Virus record (IMG/VR): IMGVR_UViG_3300042450_000877
Coordinates: 1 to 50,969 of that record
DNA length: 50,969 bases
Reading direction: 5' to 3' (one strand)
Origin: a virus
Part shown: positions 1 to 8,362 of the stretch, piece by piece
Layout: each line of letters opens with the position of its first letter
How positions within the stretch are numbered: the stretch's first letter is position 1
Made by a program: the position numbers and the translations under genes
The notes under the pieces: generated by a model
What the model saw: the letters and a program-made list of their open reading frames with translations, nothing else
The model's database searches: none
What the model was told of the DNA's origin: nothing

Positions 1-590
1 GTATCCATGAAAGTCAATGAAGTCGTATCATTAAATGAAATTCTACGAATTTGAGTCTGCCCTGTTCCGTAAACTAAACGGCATTGATAACCATCCCATT
101 GGTTGACTCTCCATTTCTTTGTAGAGTCTGCAATAGATACAGTTGTTGTAGTATTTGTAGTTGTGGTGATAACACCAAAGTCTGCTATTTCTGCATCTGC
201 TAGTTCAGTAATGGTTCGTTCTTGTCCTGCCCCTTTACCTGCAATAATACGAATTTTAATATTATCAGGAAGATGCGAATGGCGACTAAATCCTGCTACA
301 GTAATAGTAGTAGACGATGCTGCAACAGCATGACCACGATATCCAGAGTATGCTGAATATTTCAGACTCACTGCTGTAAGTGGTGGGATATTGGGACCAG
401 CACACTCTTGCCATGTATCAGAATAGGTATCATATCTCCACATTGCTGGACCAACAAGATAGTACATATATCGTGCATATGTATCACTTGCTGCAAGAGT
501 AGAAGTTGCAATACTTGTTGCTGGAGCAAAGCGCATCCATTCAAATACTGGTTGATCTACTTGTGTTTTTAATAAATTTGTTACTGCCAT
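1..590 (-). CDS. Putative virion structural protein, 3' end outside window
   Basis: The reading frame opens with ATG at 590 (MAVTNLLKTQVDQP), preceded by an AAGGAA ribosome site, and stays open to the window edge for about 196 residues, so the C-terminus is missing. The visible part is rich in Ser, Thr and aromatic residues, has no membrane segment, and looks like the beta-rich virion proteins of aquatic T4-like phages. It follows the 605-1228 gene on the same strand and is probably co-transcribed with it from the late box near 1245. I do not recognise a specific family. Virion structural is inferred from composition and from the fibre genes beside it. Confidence 0.7.
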   Translation of the reverse strand, partial: MAVTNLLKTQVDQPVFEWMRFAPATSIATSTLAASDTYARYMYYLVGPAMWRYDTYSDTWQECAGPNIPPLTAVSLKYSAYSGYRGHAVAASSTTITVAGFSRHSHLPDNIKIRIIAGKGAGQERTITELADAEIADFGVITTTTNTTTTVSIADSTKKWRVNQWDGYQCRLVYGTGQTQIRRISFNDTTSLTFMD

Positions 591-604
591 ATTATTTCCT
601 TAAA

Positions 605-1228
605 TTATGTAAATGAAAGTTTGGATCGAATTGCGGATGCATAACAGGCTTGAGCGTCATTGGCTACACGCCATAATTGATGAAGTGGACCTTCTGAAAC
701 CAATGCTACTACCTGTGATGTTGATAGAGTATATGGATTTACTGCTGAGTTGTTGAATGTTGTAGCAGTTACAGCATTGTTCACATTTGCGGTAACTGTT
801 CCCGAAACAGGAATAGTTGTATTAACTTCAGTTGAGTTGGCTGAATTGTTTGCGCCAATTGCTTCAATCGTAACTCTTTGTCGAAGTTTGCTATCTACAA
901 CAGCATTGCTTTCGAGCAATTTATTCATACGACGAAGAAGAGTAGCAAGACTCTCTTCGTAACTCTCAACATCAATGTAAATTTGCAATGCATCAGTTGC
1001 ATTCATGGAGACTGAATTATAATCCAAAGTCAGTACATTGTTAGCAAAACTTACTGCACCATTGGTTGGATCTGCAAAATTATAAATTATTGTGTTTGCA
1101 GTGGTATTCGTGATGAGAAGAATATTTGCAAGTGTAATAGTATATTGAAGACCTGTAAAAGTTATGGTCTTGGCTGCTGGATCAAAGATGTATCCACCTA
1201 CTATATCTGTTCCGACTAATCTTTTCAT
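605..1228 (-). CDS. Putative virion structural protein (207 aa)
   Basis: Complete 207-residue frame starting MKRLVGTDIVGGYIFDP. The first half reads like alternating beta strands. Residues about 90-120 (ESYEESLATLLRRMNKLLES) could form a short helix or coiled coil, as in trimeric fibre or baseplate proteins, and the Asn/Thr-rich second half is fibre-like. A perfect T4-type late box (TATAAATA, 1242-1249) lies upstream inside the end of the fibre gene, followed by an AGAGGAA ribosome site, so late expression is well supported. The exact role is unknown; a fibre or tail-surface accessory protein is my inference. Confidence 0.7.
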   Translation of the reverse strand: MKRLVGTDIVGGYIFDPAAKTITFTGLQYTITLANILLITNTTANTIIYNFADPTNGAVSFANNVLTLDYNSVSMNATDALQIYIDVESYEESLATLLRRMNKLLESNAVVDSKLRQRVTIEAIGANNSANSTEVNTTIPVSGTVTANVNNAVTATTFNNSAVNPYTLSTSQVVALVSEGPLHQLWRVANDAQACYASAIRSKLSFT

Positions 1229-1241
1229 TTGTGTTCCTCTC

Positions 1242-1249
1242 TATTTATA
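1242..1249 (-). promoter_or_regulatory. T4-type late promoter box TATAAATA
   Basis: Exact match to the T4 late -10 octamer on the - strand. It lies 14 nt before the ATG at 1228, inside the 3' end of the collagen-like fibre gene. In T4 this element is read by RNA polymerase carrying gp55; a gp55 gene is present at 12460-13032. Confidence 0.6.
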
Positions 1250-3797
1250 GCACAGTTGCCATAGCAATTACAAACGCAGCATTTACACCACCGCCACCAG
1301 AAGATGCAATTGTAAGCGTATTACCTGCTGGAGTTATAGTAATATTTGTACCGGCTACAAAATTTACATTACCTGTGAGTCCATTGAATGTGATTACATA
1401 ATCAGTTGGTATTGCACCAGTTGCACCAGTGTTTCCTTGTGGACCAGTACCACCAGTGTTACCAGTAGTTCCCTGAATACCTTGTGGACCAGTACCACCA
1501 GTGTTCCCAGTTACACCTTGAATACCTTGAGATCCAGTACCACCAGTATTACCAGTTACACCTTGAATACCTTGTGGACCAGTACCACCAGTGTTACCAG
1601 TAGTTCCCTGAATACCTTGAGAACCAGTAGCACCAGTAGCACCAGTTACACCCTGAATACCTTGAGAACCAGTAGCACCAGTAGCACCAGTTACACCTTG
1701 AATACCTTGAGGACCAGTGCCACCAGTGTTACCAGTGACACCTTGAATACCTTGAGGACCAGTACCACCAGTGTTACCAGTAGTACCATTGTTACCAGTA
1801 TTACCAGTTACACCTTGAATACCTTGAGGACCAGTACCACCACTGTTACCAGTTACACCTTGAGAACCAGTAGCACCAGTATTACCTTGAGGACCTGTTG
1901 CACCAACGGATCCTACATTAGTAGGTTGAATCCATTGATTACTGTTGCCATCATTCACATAAACATATTCAATACCAGTATCGGAAGACATCCACCGATC
2001 ACCTTGAGTTGCACCAGCAGCAGTAGTTATACCATAGGTGAAATTATTAGCAGCAGTACCACCACCAGAAGAAGCAATAGTAATTGTGTTACCAACTGGA
2101 GTAAGAGTAATATTTGCCCCAGCTGCAAGAGTTACACCACCCGTAAGACCATTGAAAGATGTTACTGCACCAGTTAAAATTTCAGCAATGGCAAGATTAG
2201 AATCAATTTGAAAATTGTTTCCAAGCAACATATCTTGATTAGCTAAAGTATTAGTAAAAGAAGGCGGTACTTCTGAATATAAAGATTTAGCAAGATCATC
2301 AATACGAATTCTGCGCATATTTGCTGCAGCACCATCTACAAGTCCTTTATTCCGTTCAAGTAATAACCAATCGCTAACAAAAGCAGCAGTAACACCTGTT
2401 ACTCCTGTTGATGTAAAATGAGATTGAAAAAAGTATGTATTACCGACTACATAATATGTTATACCTTTTCCGGCTACAAAATTAATTGCACCAGTTACGC
2501 CATTAACTGAAGGAACGCCACCAGTTCCACTTCCACCGGATCCACCAGCAATACTAATATCAATATTTTTTCTTCGTTTGGTGATTGTAATATTATCACC
2601 AATAAAATTAATCGTATTGGGATTACGAATAATCTTATCACCATTCAAACTTACATCAATACCACCACCACCACCGGGAGTTGTAAGTAAACCAATACGA
2701 TCTATGGCTTTTTGAATATCATCATTTTTAAATTTATCCAGAATATTTGTAACGTGTTCTGAATGAAATGACAACACTCCATTGTCTAATACTAGAGGAA
2801 ATTCTGCTTCAATTACTGGAGATTCTCCAGCAGGACCTTGAGGACCTACGAGCCCATCTTTGCCTCGTTCGCCCTTTGCACCATTAGAACCCTGAATGCC
2901 CACAGGTCCTCGATCACCTTTTTCTCCTTTTTCACCACGAATACCTTGCAAACCAACGGGGCCTTGAGGTCCAATCGGACCTTCAGGACCAACTCTACCT
3001 TGCTTACCTTCTGTGCCTTGAAGACCTTGTGGACCAACCAATCCCTGAATGCCCTGATCGCCTTTATCACCCTTATCTCCTTGAATGCCTTGCTTACCCT
3101 GTGCTCCCCGTGCACCAACTTCTCCTTGTGGACCAACTTCTCCTTGAGGACCAATTTCACCTTGTGGACCAACTTCTCCTTGAATACCACGATCTCCACG
3201 AAGACCTTGAATTCCCTGCTTACCTTGAATACCTTCATCACCCTTGAAACCCTGAACACCCATAACAGGTGTAGATTCTTTAATTATAGTTCGTTCTATA
3301 ATTTCAATTTTAGTCTTTGGTGCAACTGTCTTTACTTCTGGTGCTTGTACTGGTACAACAATTTCTTCAAACAGATTTTTAATCTGATGAGAGTTACCAT
3401 AAAATTTAATTACTTTATTTGTATTTTTTTGAATAAAATAATATTCACTGACACCATGACCTAATTGCATCTTTTCATCATAAGGACATGATGAAATTTC
3501 TTTTAGTACTTGATTTTGTAACAAAGAACCAATAGGTCTTTTAACTTTGAAAGAAGTTCCTTGAAGTCCTTCAAAGGTTTGAATTGGAACAAACAACTCT
3601 TTAATCTTAGAAGAATTACCTTCAATTAAATATTCTTCACCATCAGAATTTCTTAGATATAATTGTGATATACCAGAACCAACTCTTACAACTTTTGGAT
3701 TTGTGAGATATTCAACAATGTGATATTCACAGCCTTGCAGCAGTTCTGGGTGCTGTTTTGTCAGTTTTAAAGATGTTTTGTTTTTACCAAAAAACAT
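1245..3797 (-). CDS. Collagen-like modular tail fibre protein (850 aa)
   Basis: Large modular fibre. Residues about 39-72 and 112-146 are two copies of one N-terminal motif (G-x-S-x-x-Y ... GNSxxIKxLF). Residues about 180-324 are uninterrupted Gly-X-Y triplets rich in charged residues ([10 protein letters not shown] type). Three copies of an (F/V)NG(L/V)TG...AG..IT module follow, near 430, 548 and 804. A W-x(5)[16 protein letters not shown] motif near 602-623 is common in aquatic phage fibres. Residues about 629-795 are a second collagen stretch dominated by G-X-Thr triplets in a 15-residue repeat. A short glycine-rich C-terminus ends the protein. Collagen repeats in phage fibres usually form rigid triple-helical shafts. 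It probably forms a distal receptor-binding fibre; the receptor is unknown. Confidence 0.85.
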   Translation of the reverse strand: MFFGKNKTSLKLTKQHPELLQGCEYHIVEYLTNPKVVRVGSGISQLYLRNSDGEEYLIEGNSSKIKELFVPIQTFEGLQGTSFKVKRPIGSLLQNQVLKEISSCPYDEKMQLGHGVSEYYFIQKNTNKVIKFYGNSHQIKNLFEEIVVPVQAPEVKTVAPKTKIEIIERTIIKESTPVMGVQGFKGDEGIQGKQGIQGLRGDRGIQGEVGPQGEIGPQGEVGPQGEVGARGAQGKQGIQGDKGDKGDQGIQGLVGPQGLQGTEGKQGRVGPEGPIGPQGPVGLQGIRGEKGEKGDRGPVGIQGSNGAKGERGKDGLVGPQGPAGESPVIEAEFPLVLDNGVLSFHSEHVTNILDKFKNDDIQKAIDRIGLLTTPGGGGGIDVSLNGDKIIRNPNTINFIGDNITITKRRKNIDISIAGGSGGSGTGGVPSVNGVTGAINFVAGKGITYYVVGNTYFFQSHFTSTGVTGVTAAFVSDWLLLERNKGLVDGAAANMRRIRIDDLAKSLYSEVPPSFTNTLANQDMLLGNNFQIDSNLAIAEILTGAVTSFNGLTGGVTLAAGANITLTPVGNTITIASSGGGTAANNFTYGITTAAGATQGDRWMSSDTGIEYVYVNDGNSNQWIQPTNVGSVGATGPQGNTGATGSQGVTGNSGGTGPQGIQGVTGNTGNNGTTGNTGGTGPQGIQGVTGNTGGTGPQGIQGVTGATGATGSQGIQGVTGATGATGSQGIQGTTGNTGGTGPQGIQGVTGNTGGTGSQGIQGVTGNTGGTGPQGIQGTTGNTGGTGPQGNTGATGAIPTDYVITFNGLTGNVNFVAGTNITITPAGNTLTIASSGGGGVNAAFVIAMATVL
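1413..1913 (-). repeat. 45-nt tandem repeats encoding G-X-Thr collagen domain
   Basis: About nine imperfect 45-nt units (15 residues, five Gly-X-Y triplets) encode variants of [15 protein letters not shown], with S/P, V/T and N/A substitutions between copies. One irregular insert near residues 668-676 breaks the period. The DNA is nearly identical between units, which favours gain and loss of units by recombination. It lies inside the fibre gene and is not a CRISPR array. Confidence 0.85.
2826..3260 (-). repeat. Charged collagen-like Gly-X-Y region of fibre
   Basis: About 48 consecutive Gly-X-Y triplets (fibre residues about 180-324). X and Y positions are rich in Lys, Glu, Asp, Gln, Pro and Ile, and almost no Thr is present. 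This differs sharply from the Thr-rich collagen region near the C-terminus of the same protein. Confidence 0.85.
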
Positions 3798-3803
3798 AAA
3801 ATG

Positions 3804-4007
3804 TTATGACAATATAACGTTTGGAGTATAATTTGTTATATTTTTAATTGTAGTTACTGGAGTTAAAATTTGAGTTGGTGTTAGTGAGGAATCAGTAATA
3901 TTTATTACAGGTATAGAAGGCACAGAAACTGTTAATTCTGGAATTGTTTCTATAATAAACCCTCTAATAGTTAAAGAAGGGTATATTTGTTTATTGATAT
4001 ATGACAT
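3804..4007 (-). CDS. Small hypothetical protein (67 aa)
   Basis: A 67-residue frame starting MSYINKQIYPSLTIRG sits tightly between the 134-residue gene upstream and the fibre gene downstream (gaps under 10 nt), which supports translation. It is rich in Ile, Thr and Pro, with no membrane segment or cysteine. I recognise no family. Its place in the fibre operon suggests a small virion or fibre-assembly protein, by position only. Confidence 0.55.
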   Translation of the reverse strand: MSYINKQIYPSLTIRGFIIETIPELTVSVPSIPVINITDSSLTPTQILTPVTTIKNITNYTPNVILS

Positions 4008-4010
4008 TAC

Positions 4011-4412
4011 TTATATTCTAGTTACATCTGGTAAAACAGTCAACGAACCACGTAAAACAGTTTGTATACTGTTGTCTGTTGGATTTTTGATTTGAATATC
4101 ATATTTTGCTGTAGCTTCTGAAACTAATTGATTGGTATATGAAGATCCTAAAGAAATGTATACCGTTCCACCTGTTGCAGAAGCTGAAAGACCACCAATC
4201 AAACCTTCTGGGTAAGATGCTGGTGTACTTCCAACAGGAACATGTGTTTGATAAGTAGAAATCAAAATGGCTGGATAATATCCTTTTCTTACTTGCATAG
4301 ACAAAGTGCAGCCAGATAGGTTATATCCTGTAGTCCCTGTAGGATTTTGGAGATAGAATAAAAATTTTAAAGTATCCCCTTGTACCACCGAGGTATCGTA
4401 GTTTGATGCCAT
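4011..4412 (-). CDS. Hypothetical beta-rich virion protein (133 aa)
   Basis: I choose the ATG at 4412 (MASNYDTSVVQGDT): a TTGGAG ribosome site lies 6 nt upstream, whereas the in-frame ATG at 4439 falls inside a hairpin. The pattern 'QGDTLKFLFYL...' followed by '...CTLSMQVRK' and a C-terminal '...AKYDIQIKNP...VLRGSLTVLPDVT' resembles the small Ig-like N-terminal domains of phage baseplate and fibre proteins. That comparison is by eye. It probably belongs to the fibre operon and has a late box at 4457-4463. Confidence 0.65.
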   Translation of the reverse strand: MASNYDTSVVQGDTLKFLFYLQNPTGTTGYNLSGCTLSMQVRKGYYPAILISTYQTHVPVGSTPASYPEGLIGGLSASATGGTVYISLGSSYTNQLVSEATAKYDIQIKNPTDNSIQTVLRGSLTVLPDVTRI

Positions 4413-4426
4413 AATAATCTCCAAAA

Positions 4427-4453
4427 AATAATAGCCCATAATAGGCTATTATT
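4427..4453 (-). terminator. 10-bp hairpin with T run after GT2 gene
   Basis: Perfect 10-bp inverted repeat AATAATAGCC / GGCTATTATT with a 7-nt loop. On the - strand it is followed by a run of T residues. It lies between the stop of the GT2 gene (4477) and the 4412 start. It could end GT2/regA transcripts. However, the CTAAATA box at 4457-4463 is upstream of it, so late transcripts would carry it in their leader. Confidence 0.55.
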
Positions 4454-4456
4454 AAT

Positions 4457-4463
4457 TATTTAG
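4457..4463 (-). promoter_or_regulatory. Possible late promoter box CTAAATA
   Basis: CTAAATA on the - strand, between the GT2 stop and the fibre operon. The same heptamer occurs upstream of the major capsid gene and others in this window. Its position suits late transcription of the 4412-1 operon. Confidence 0.35.
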
Positions 4464-4476
4464 ATGTTTTTAACTA

Positions 4477-5712
4477 TTAAAGTTTTACAGATTGTAATTT
4501 ACTCAAATTTTTAGAAAATGTTGTTTGATCAGCATATTTCTTGATTGTTTCATCAATCTTTTTTTGTTGCTCAACAACTGGTTGAAGTTGTTGTTTTTGA
4601 ATATCTTCTATAATCTTTATATAAACATCCTTATTCTTTTGAATTCGGTCTCTATGCTCATTAGGTAGATATGGTTCAGAAAGAAGCTTTTCACATGCGG
4701 CAAGACCCATATGATATTTTTGCACATGAAATGCTGTTGTAGCAATTTCATCTAAGATACCCCATTGGTAAACGGAATGATCTACGAATAGAATATCATT
4801 ACCATCTGGATTCATTCCAAGACCCTGAACAGCCATTAGAAATGCTGCTTTAGGTCTATTAAATTGGCGGTAGGTGCAGGACAACTGATATAGTGGTTCT
4901 GCTCTATTTGGACGTGATTCATATGACTTCAAAAATGCATCAGCAATCTCTTCCAAAGGTTTACCTTGAATAGCACGACAAATACCCACACGCATCCATG
5001 AATAGAAAACTTCTTCAGGCCAAGAATCCATTTGTGCGCGTTTAATATATTCTTTTTCTGCAACTTCATAAAGTTGAGAATCGAATGCTGATTGTGCAGC
5101 ATAGAATTGTTTTCTTGGTTGATTAGGATCCTTATCCAAATATGTTTTCAATAAGAAATAATCCTTAACATACTTTTCTCTATCACTACTAGAAGATCTT
5201 GATCGGCATCCTTGAGTTCTTACATGCCAAGCATAATCGCCTTCTAACTTCTGAACATCCATTGGAGTTTCACAGCATGCATATTCATGCAATGGTTCTT
5301 CGTATCTCCATGGCTTCTTAGCAAGATTAAAAATTTGTGCACGATACCATACCATGGGTTCACGAACAATCTTGACAACATACCCATCTAAATTATCATC
5401 AAAGGTATCTACAGAAGGTAGAGTTCCCTTGATATAATCATCTGCATCAATCATCAATGCCCACTTTGTTTTACCTTGGCAGTGTGCTAATACCTTTGAA
5501 CGATTTGTTCCAAAGTCTTCCCATGGGTGATCAAGAATTTCACCCGGAATATTCTTTGATTCAAAGAAAGTTTTAATAAGTTCTTTAGTATTATCTATTG
5601 AACCCGTATCAGCGATTACATAATAATCGATATATGGTGCGACAGATTCCAAGCACTCTAAAATATTGGGTGCTTCGTTTTTCACAATCATTGCTAATGT
5701 AAGCTTATGCAT
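4477..5712 (-). CDS. GT2-family glycosyltransferase with C-terminal helical repeats
   Basis: The N-terminal GT-A fold begins KLTLAMIVKNEAPNILECLE, typical of GT2 enzymes. 'DTGSIDNT' and the metal-binding 'MIDADDY' (DxD-like, near residue 90) support nucleotide-sugar transfer. From about residue 190 the protein is helical with TPR-like pairs, often seen in this GT2 subgroup, and a Gln-rich tail follows. I prefer the second Met (5712): the AAGGA site overlaps the regA stop and directly abuts the first ATG at 5718, but is correctly spaced for the second. It sits between regA and the fibre genes and outside the main glycan island. The acceptor is unknown; a virion protein is possible. Confidence 0.8.
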   Translation of the reverse strand: MHKLTLAMIVKNEAPNILECLESVAPYIDYYVIADTGSIDNTKELIKTFFESKNIPGEILDHPWEDFGTNRSKVLAHCQGKTKWALMIDADDYIKGTLPSVDTFDDNLDGYVVKIVREPMVWYRAQIFNLAKKPWRYEEPLHEYACCETPMDVQKLEGDYAWHVRTQGCRSRSSSSDREKYVKDYFLLKTYLDKDPNQPRKQFYAAQSAFDSQLYEVAEKEYIKRAQMDSWPEEVFYSWMRVGICRAIQGKPLEEIADAFLKSYESRPNRAEPLYQLSCTYRQFNRPKAAFLMAVQGLGMNPDGNDILFVDHSVYQWGILDEIATTAFHVQKYHMGLAACEKLLSEPYLPNEHRDRIQKNKDVYIKIIEDIQKQQLQPVVEQQKKIDETIKKYADQTTFSKNLSKLQSVKL

Positions 5713-5720
5713 AGTCATCC

Positions 5721-6146
5721 TTATGAATTAAAAAATTTACGTAGTGAACCGGTGTTAAATTTAGGAATCAAATCCCAATTATCTTTTTCTGTGTGTTTAA
5801 TGATTTTGATACCGTTGATTGGCATACAATCTTTAAGTTTATCTTTATCTAGTACTTCTAACAATTCCCAATCTTCTAATAGTTTTACAATTGCATTTCG
5901 TCTTTGTAAATCTTCAGTTGATACATTAGATGGAAGATCATCTAATGCAAATAGTTCTTTGAAGTGTGCAATAATATATACTTCATCTTTATGAATTAAG
6001 TGACACGATTGATATAGAACATTCTTTCCCTTTGGAGAAACACCAATTCGAGAAAGAGTTTCACGAACAACCATGAAATCTTCTTCATCAAAAAGATTAA
6101 TATGAATGCCAATATTTTTAAATGTTTTATCAGATATATCAGACAT
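5721..6146 (-). CDS. regA: RegA translational repressor
   Basis: Matches T4 RegA along its length (141 versus 122 residues): 'VRETLSRIGVSPKGKNVLYQSCHLIHKDEVYIIAHFKELF', then 'RRNAIVKLLEDWELLEV' and C-terminal 'WDLIPKFNTGSLRK'. RegA binds translation initiation regions of many early phage mRNAs and blocks ribosome loading. The gene lies just downstream of 62-44-45, exactly as in T4, where RegA represses genes of this cluster. N- and C-terminal extensions account for the extra length. Confidence 0.9.
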   Translation of the reverse strand: MSDISDKTFKNIGIHINLFDEEDFMVVRETLSRIGVSPKGKNVLYQSCHLIHKDEVYIIAHFKELFALDDLPSNVSTEDLQRRNAIVKLLEDWELLEVLDKDKLKDCMPINGIKIIKHTEKDNWDLIPKFNTGSLRKFFNS

Positions 6147-6163
6147 AACAAATCCTTACTAAA

Positions 6164-6544
6164 TTACCTCACACCACCAGTATCAAGGGCTTTGCGTATT
6201 GATTGCAAATCCTCAGTACTCAGTATATTTAGTACTTCCCTAGCCTTGGATTCTGTGTACCCATATGCCTGCTTTATAAGAGTTACATTCTCTTCAGTGT
6301 CTTTACGTAACCAAGGAGAAAACCGCTTCTTTTTACGAACAGCAAGCCTATAGAAATCAAATTGACTCTTGTTGTCTAGCCAAGGAGAACAATTCATCTC
6401 GTTTGCATGAAACAAGGTATCTGCAAAATAAGACAAACACCGATTAACTACAAACGGTGTATATGCCTTTACTGCACTCTCATCTGTATCGAGTAGAGGT
6501 TTTTTGTCATGGTTTATGCTGGATAGAAAGTCTTTTAGTTGCAT
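6164..6544 (-). CDS. 62: Sliding clamp loader small subunit gp62
   Basis: A 126-residue frame starting MQLKDFLSSINHDKK, between gene 44 and regA as in T4. Its ATG overlaps the gene 44 stop (TGATG), which suggests translational coupling so that subunits are made in proportion. The central 'VVNRCLSYFADTLFHANEMN' and 'FDFYRLAVRKKKRFSPWLRK' segments are typical of gp62. It is shorter than T4 gp62 (187 residues), as in many aquatic T4-like phages. With gp44 it loads the gp45 clamp on DNA. Confidence 0.88.
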   Translation of the reverse strand: MQLKDFLSSINHDKKPLLDTDESAVKAYTPFVVNRCLSYFADTLFHANEMNCSPWLDNKSQFDFYRLAVRKKKRFSPWLRKDTEENVTLIKQAYGYTESKAREVLNILSTEDLQSIRKALDTGGVR

Positions 6545-7494
6545 CAGTTAAATTCACAGTCCATCATAAGTTGAACAATCAATGCCATGGTATTAATTTC
6601 TTGGTCTGCTGCAAAGGCAGACTTATATTGATACTCAGCAATGATTAGAATAGCCTGTGGTACAGACGGATTCTTAAGAGATGTATATAGTTCAGTATAC
6701 AAACGCTTATAAAAATCGGATGTATTCAGATCTAGATTCTGTACTACCCACTTACGGCATGATACAAAATCCTTGTTCTTCATAAATCCTAGAAGTTCCT
6801 TATAAGATTCACTGCTACCCTGACCAAGAACTCCGATATCAATACTACCTGCAGAGGCATATCTCTGTAGTTCATTGATAATACGGCGAAGATCGGGAAA
6901 ATGTTTCTTAACAAGATTTACAATTACTGTCTTCTCATATGGAATCTTCTCTTGTGCAAGAATATATTCCACACGCTTCATCATTGCAGATGCAACTGCA
7001 GCCTTCTCAGCAGTAGGAACTGTAAAATCAATACCGGTGCAACGAGAGTGCAATGGTTCAATGATACGATTCTTGTAATTGCAAGTCATGATAAATCTGC
7101 AGTTCTTTGCAAATTCTTCAATGGCTCCACGAAGAGCAGGCTGAATTGATTGTGCATTAGCATAATCAAACTCATCCAAAATTACAACCTTAAGATTTCC
7201 ACTTAGGGAAACCGTTGAGGCGTAATTACGAATCTTCGTGCGAAGTGTATCAATACCGTTCTCTTCAGAACAGTTAATAATAATACTTTCGGCACCGATG
7301 TCATTGGCAAGAGCACGGGCTACGGTTGTTTTTCCCGTACCCGCCTTGCCGTAGAGCATCATATTAGGAATTGTACCTTCCTTGATCATACCATTAAAGA
7401 TAGTGGTAAGATCAATAGGGAGAATACAATCAGATAATGTTTTTGGTCTGTACGCTTCTACCCAAAGTAGACTATTAATATTTGACACAATCAA
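6544..7494 (-). CDS. 44: Sliding clamp loader ATPase gp44
   Basis: AAA+ ATPase of 316 residues. Walker A GKAGTGKTT is at about 49-57, Walker B 'VVILDEFD' at about 103-110 (DEFD as in T4 gp44), and the arginine-finger 'SRC' at about 150-152. The C-terminal clamp-loader helical domain follows. The start is not ATG: the frame begins with TTG at 7494 overlapping the gene 45 stop (TTGA), or with GTG at 7488, so expression is probably coupled to the clamp gene. It forms the pentameric loader with gp62. Confidence 0.93.
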   Translation of the reverse strand: MIVSNINSLLWVEAYRPKTLSDCILPIDLTTIFNGMIKEGTIPNMMLYGKAGTGKTTVARALANDIGAESIIINCSEENGIDTLRTKIRNYASTVSLSGNLKVVILDEFDYANAQSIQPALRGAIEEFAKNCRFIMTCNYKNRIIEPLHSRCTGIDFTVPTAEKAAVASAMMKRVEYILAQEKIPYEKTVIVNLVKKHFPDLRRIINELQRYASAGSIDIGVLGQGSSESYKELLGFMKNKDFVSCRKWVVQNLDLNTSDFYKRLYTELYTSLKNPSVPQAILIIAEYQYKSAFAADQEINTMALIVQLMMDCEFN

Positions 7495-8162
7495 CCCCGC
7501 TTGATAGCGATGTAGTAAGCAAGTTCCAGACTCTTATGAGTAAACTTAGAGATAATGGTATCACTCAATTCCACAGTATACGAACCAGGAATAAACTTAA
7601 TCTCTGATACATTCAAAGTACCCTCAAAATCCTTACCAGTATAGTTCTCATCCAAAACAATCTCAAAACTATTGGTAGTACTCTGACTAGAATCGTCAAC
7701 CATAATACGGAAAGAACCTTCTCCACCAATCATACGAAGATCACTTACCTGTAGAATGCTTGCTGCCTTCAAAATTTCATTTAGATCTTTTTCATCAAGA
7801 TCAAACTTAATTGTGGTCTTTGGCATCTTTAGTTCTCTAGTAGGAACCGTCAGGAGGCTCGGTTCCGAGTAATAGTATGTAACACTCGATCTACCGTTAG
7901 AAACGACTACATGGGTATCGTGGAACTCTAAATCGGGGTTTGAGAACATACTCACAACACCCAAAAACTTGTTCAAATCCCAAACAGGAACTTCAACATC
8001 AAAGTCTTCTGAGATTGTAGCCTCAACGTAAATATTCTTACCAGGAGAAATAGTCTTTAGGACATTTCCTGGTGAAATAAGAATATTTGAATTGATTGCT
8101 GCAAAATTCTTGAGAATGTTATAGGTATCTTTGGAAAAACGCATTTTTGTCACAGTTGTCAT
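7491..8162 (-). CDS. 45: DNA polymerase sliding clamp gp45
   Basis: A 223-residue frame, essentially T4 gp45 length (228). Beginning with MTTVTKMRFSKDTYNILKNF, it has the two-domain beta/alpha arrangement of the trimeric clamp, including 'FDVEVPVWDLNKFLGVVSMF' and the C-terminal 'LSDTIISKFTHKSLELAYYIA'. The clamp gives processivity to the replicative polymerase. In T4 it also activates late transcription by tracking along DNA and contacting gp55 and gp33, which ties it to the late boxes in this window. It heads the 45-44-62-regA block. Confidence 0.92.
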   Translation of the reverse strand: MTTVTKMRFSKDTYNILKNFAAINSNILISPGNVLKTISPGKNIYVEATISEDFDVEVPVWDLNKFLGVVSMFSNPDLEFHDTHVVVSNGRSSVTYYYSEPSLLTVPTRELKMPKTTIKFDLDEKDLNEILKAASILQVSDLRMIGGEGSFRIMVDDSSQSTTNSFEIVLDENYTGKDFEGTLNVSEIKFIPGSYTVELSDTIISKFTHKSLELAYYIAIKRG

Positions 8163-8179
8163 ATAAATCTTTCTAAAAA

Positions 8180-8332
8180 TTATTCACGTTCTTTACGATA
8201 AACGCTATCGTTAAGTTGCTGCTTCTGTTCGTGGCGATCACCACGCTTACTTCTCTTCTGTTGCTTCTTCCCTAGACCGGATGGCTTATTCTTGCCTCGG
8301 TTACTAAACTTCTGAAAACTTTCCTCGTTCAT
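8180..8332 (-). CDS. Small basic hypothetical protein (50 aa)
   Basis: A 50-residue frame from ATG at 8332 to TAA at 8180 starts MNEESFQKFSNRGKNKPSGL. It is highly charged and rich in Lys, Arg and Gln, without hydrophobic segments, so probably a nucleic-acid-associated or disordered protein. It fills the gap between gene 45 and the 8363-8647 gene; T4 carries small genes (45.1, 45.2, rpbA) in the equivalent place. A GGAG lies 13 nt upstream, rather far, with a closer AGGG. I recognise no family. Confidence 0.6.
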   Translation of the reverse strand: MNEESFQKFSNRGKNKPSGLGKKQQKRSKRGDRHEQKQQLNDSVYRKERE

Positions 8333-8362
8333 AGCCCTAGTATATCTCCTGTATTGAAATAG

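Noticed and set aside
1413-1913. Regularly spaced repeats that could suggest a CRISPR array
   Set aside because: Units are contiguous with no unique spacers and keep a coding frame for collagen-like triplets.
1437-3464. Long + strand open frames opposite the fibre gene, rich in Ser, Thr and Leu
   Set aside because: They are antisense readings of the Gly-X-Y repeats, which happen to lack stop codons. They have no ribosome sites and no recognisable protein character.
4413-4439. Upstream start at 4439 for the small virion gene
   Set aside because: It lies within the hairpin, while a good ribosome site precedes the ATG at 4412.
6457-7149. + strand open frames opposite genes 62 and 44
   Set aside because: Shadow frames of well-identified clamp-loader genes on the other strand, without homology-like features.
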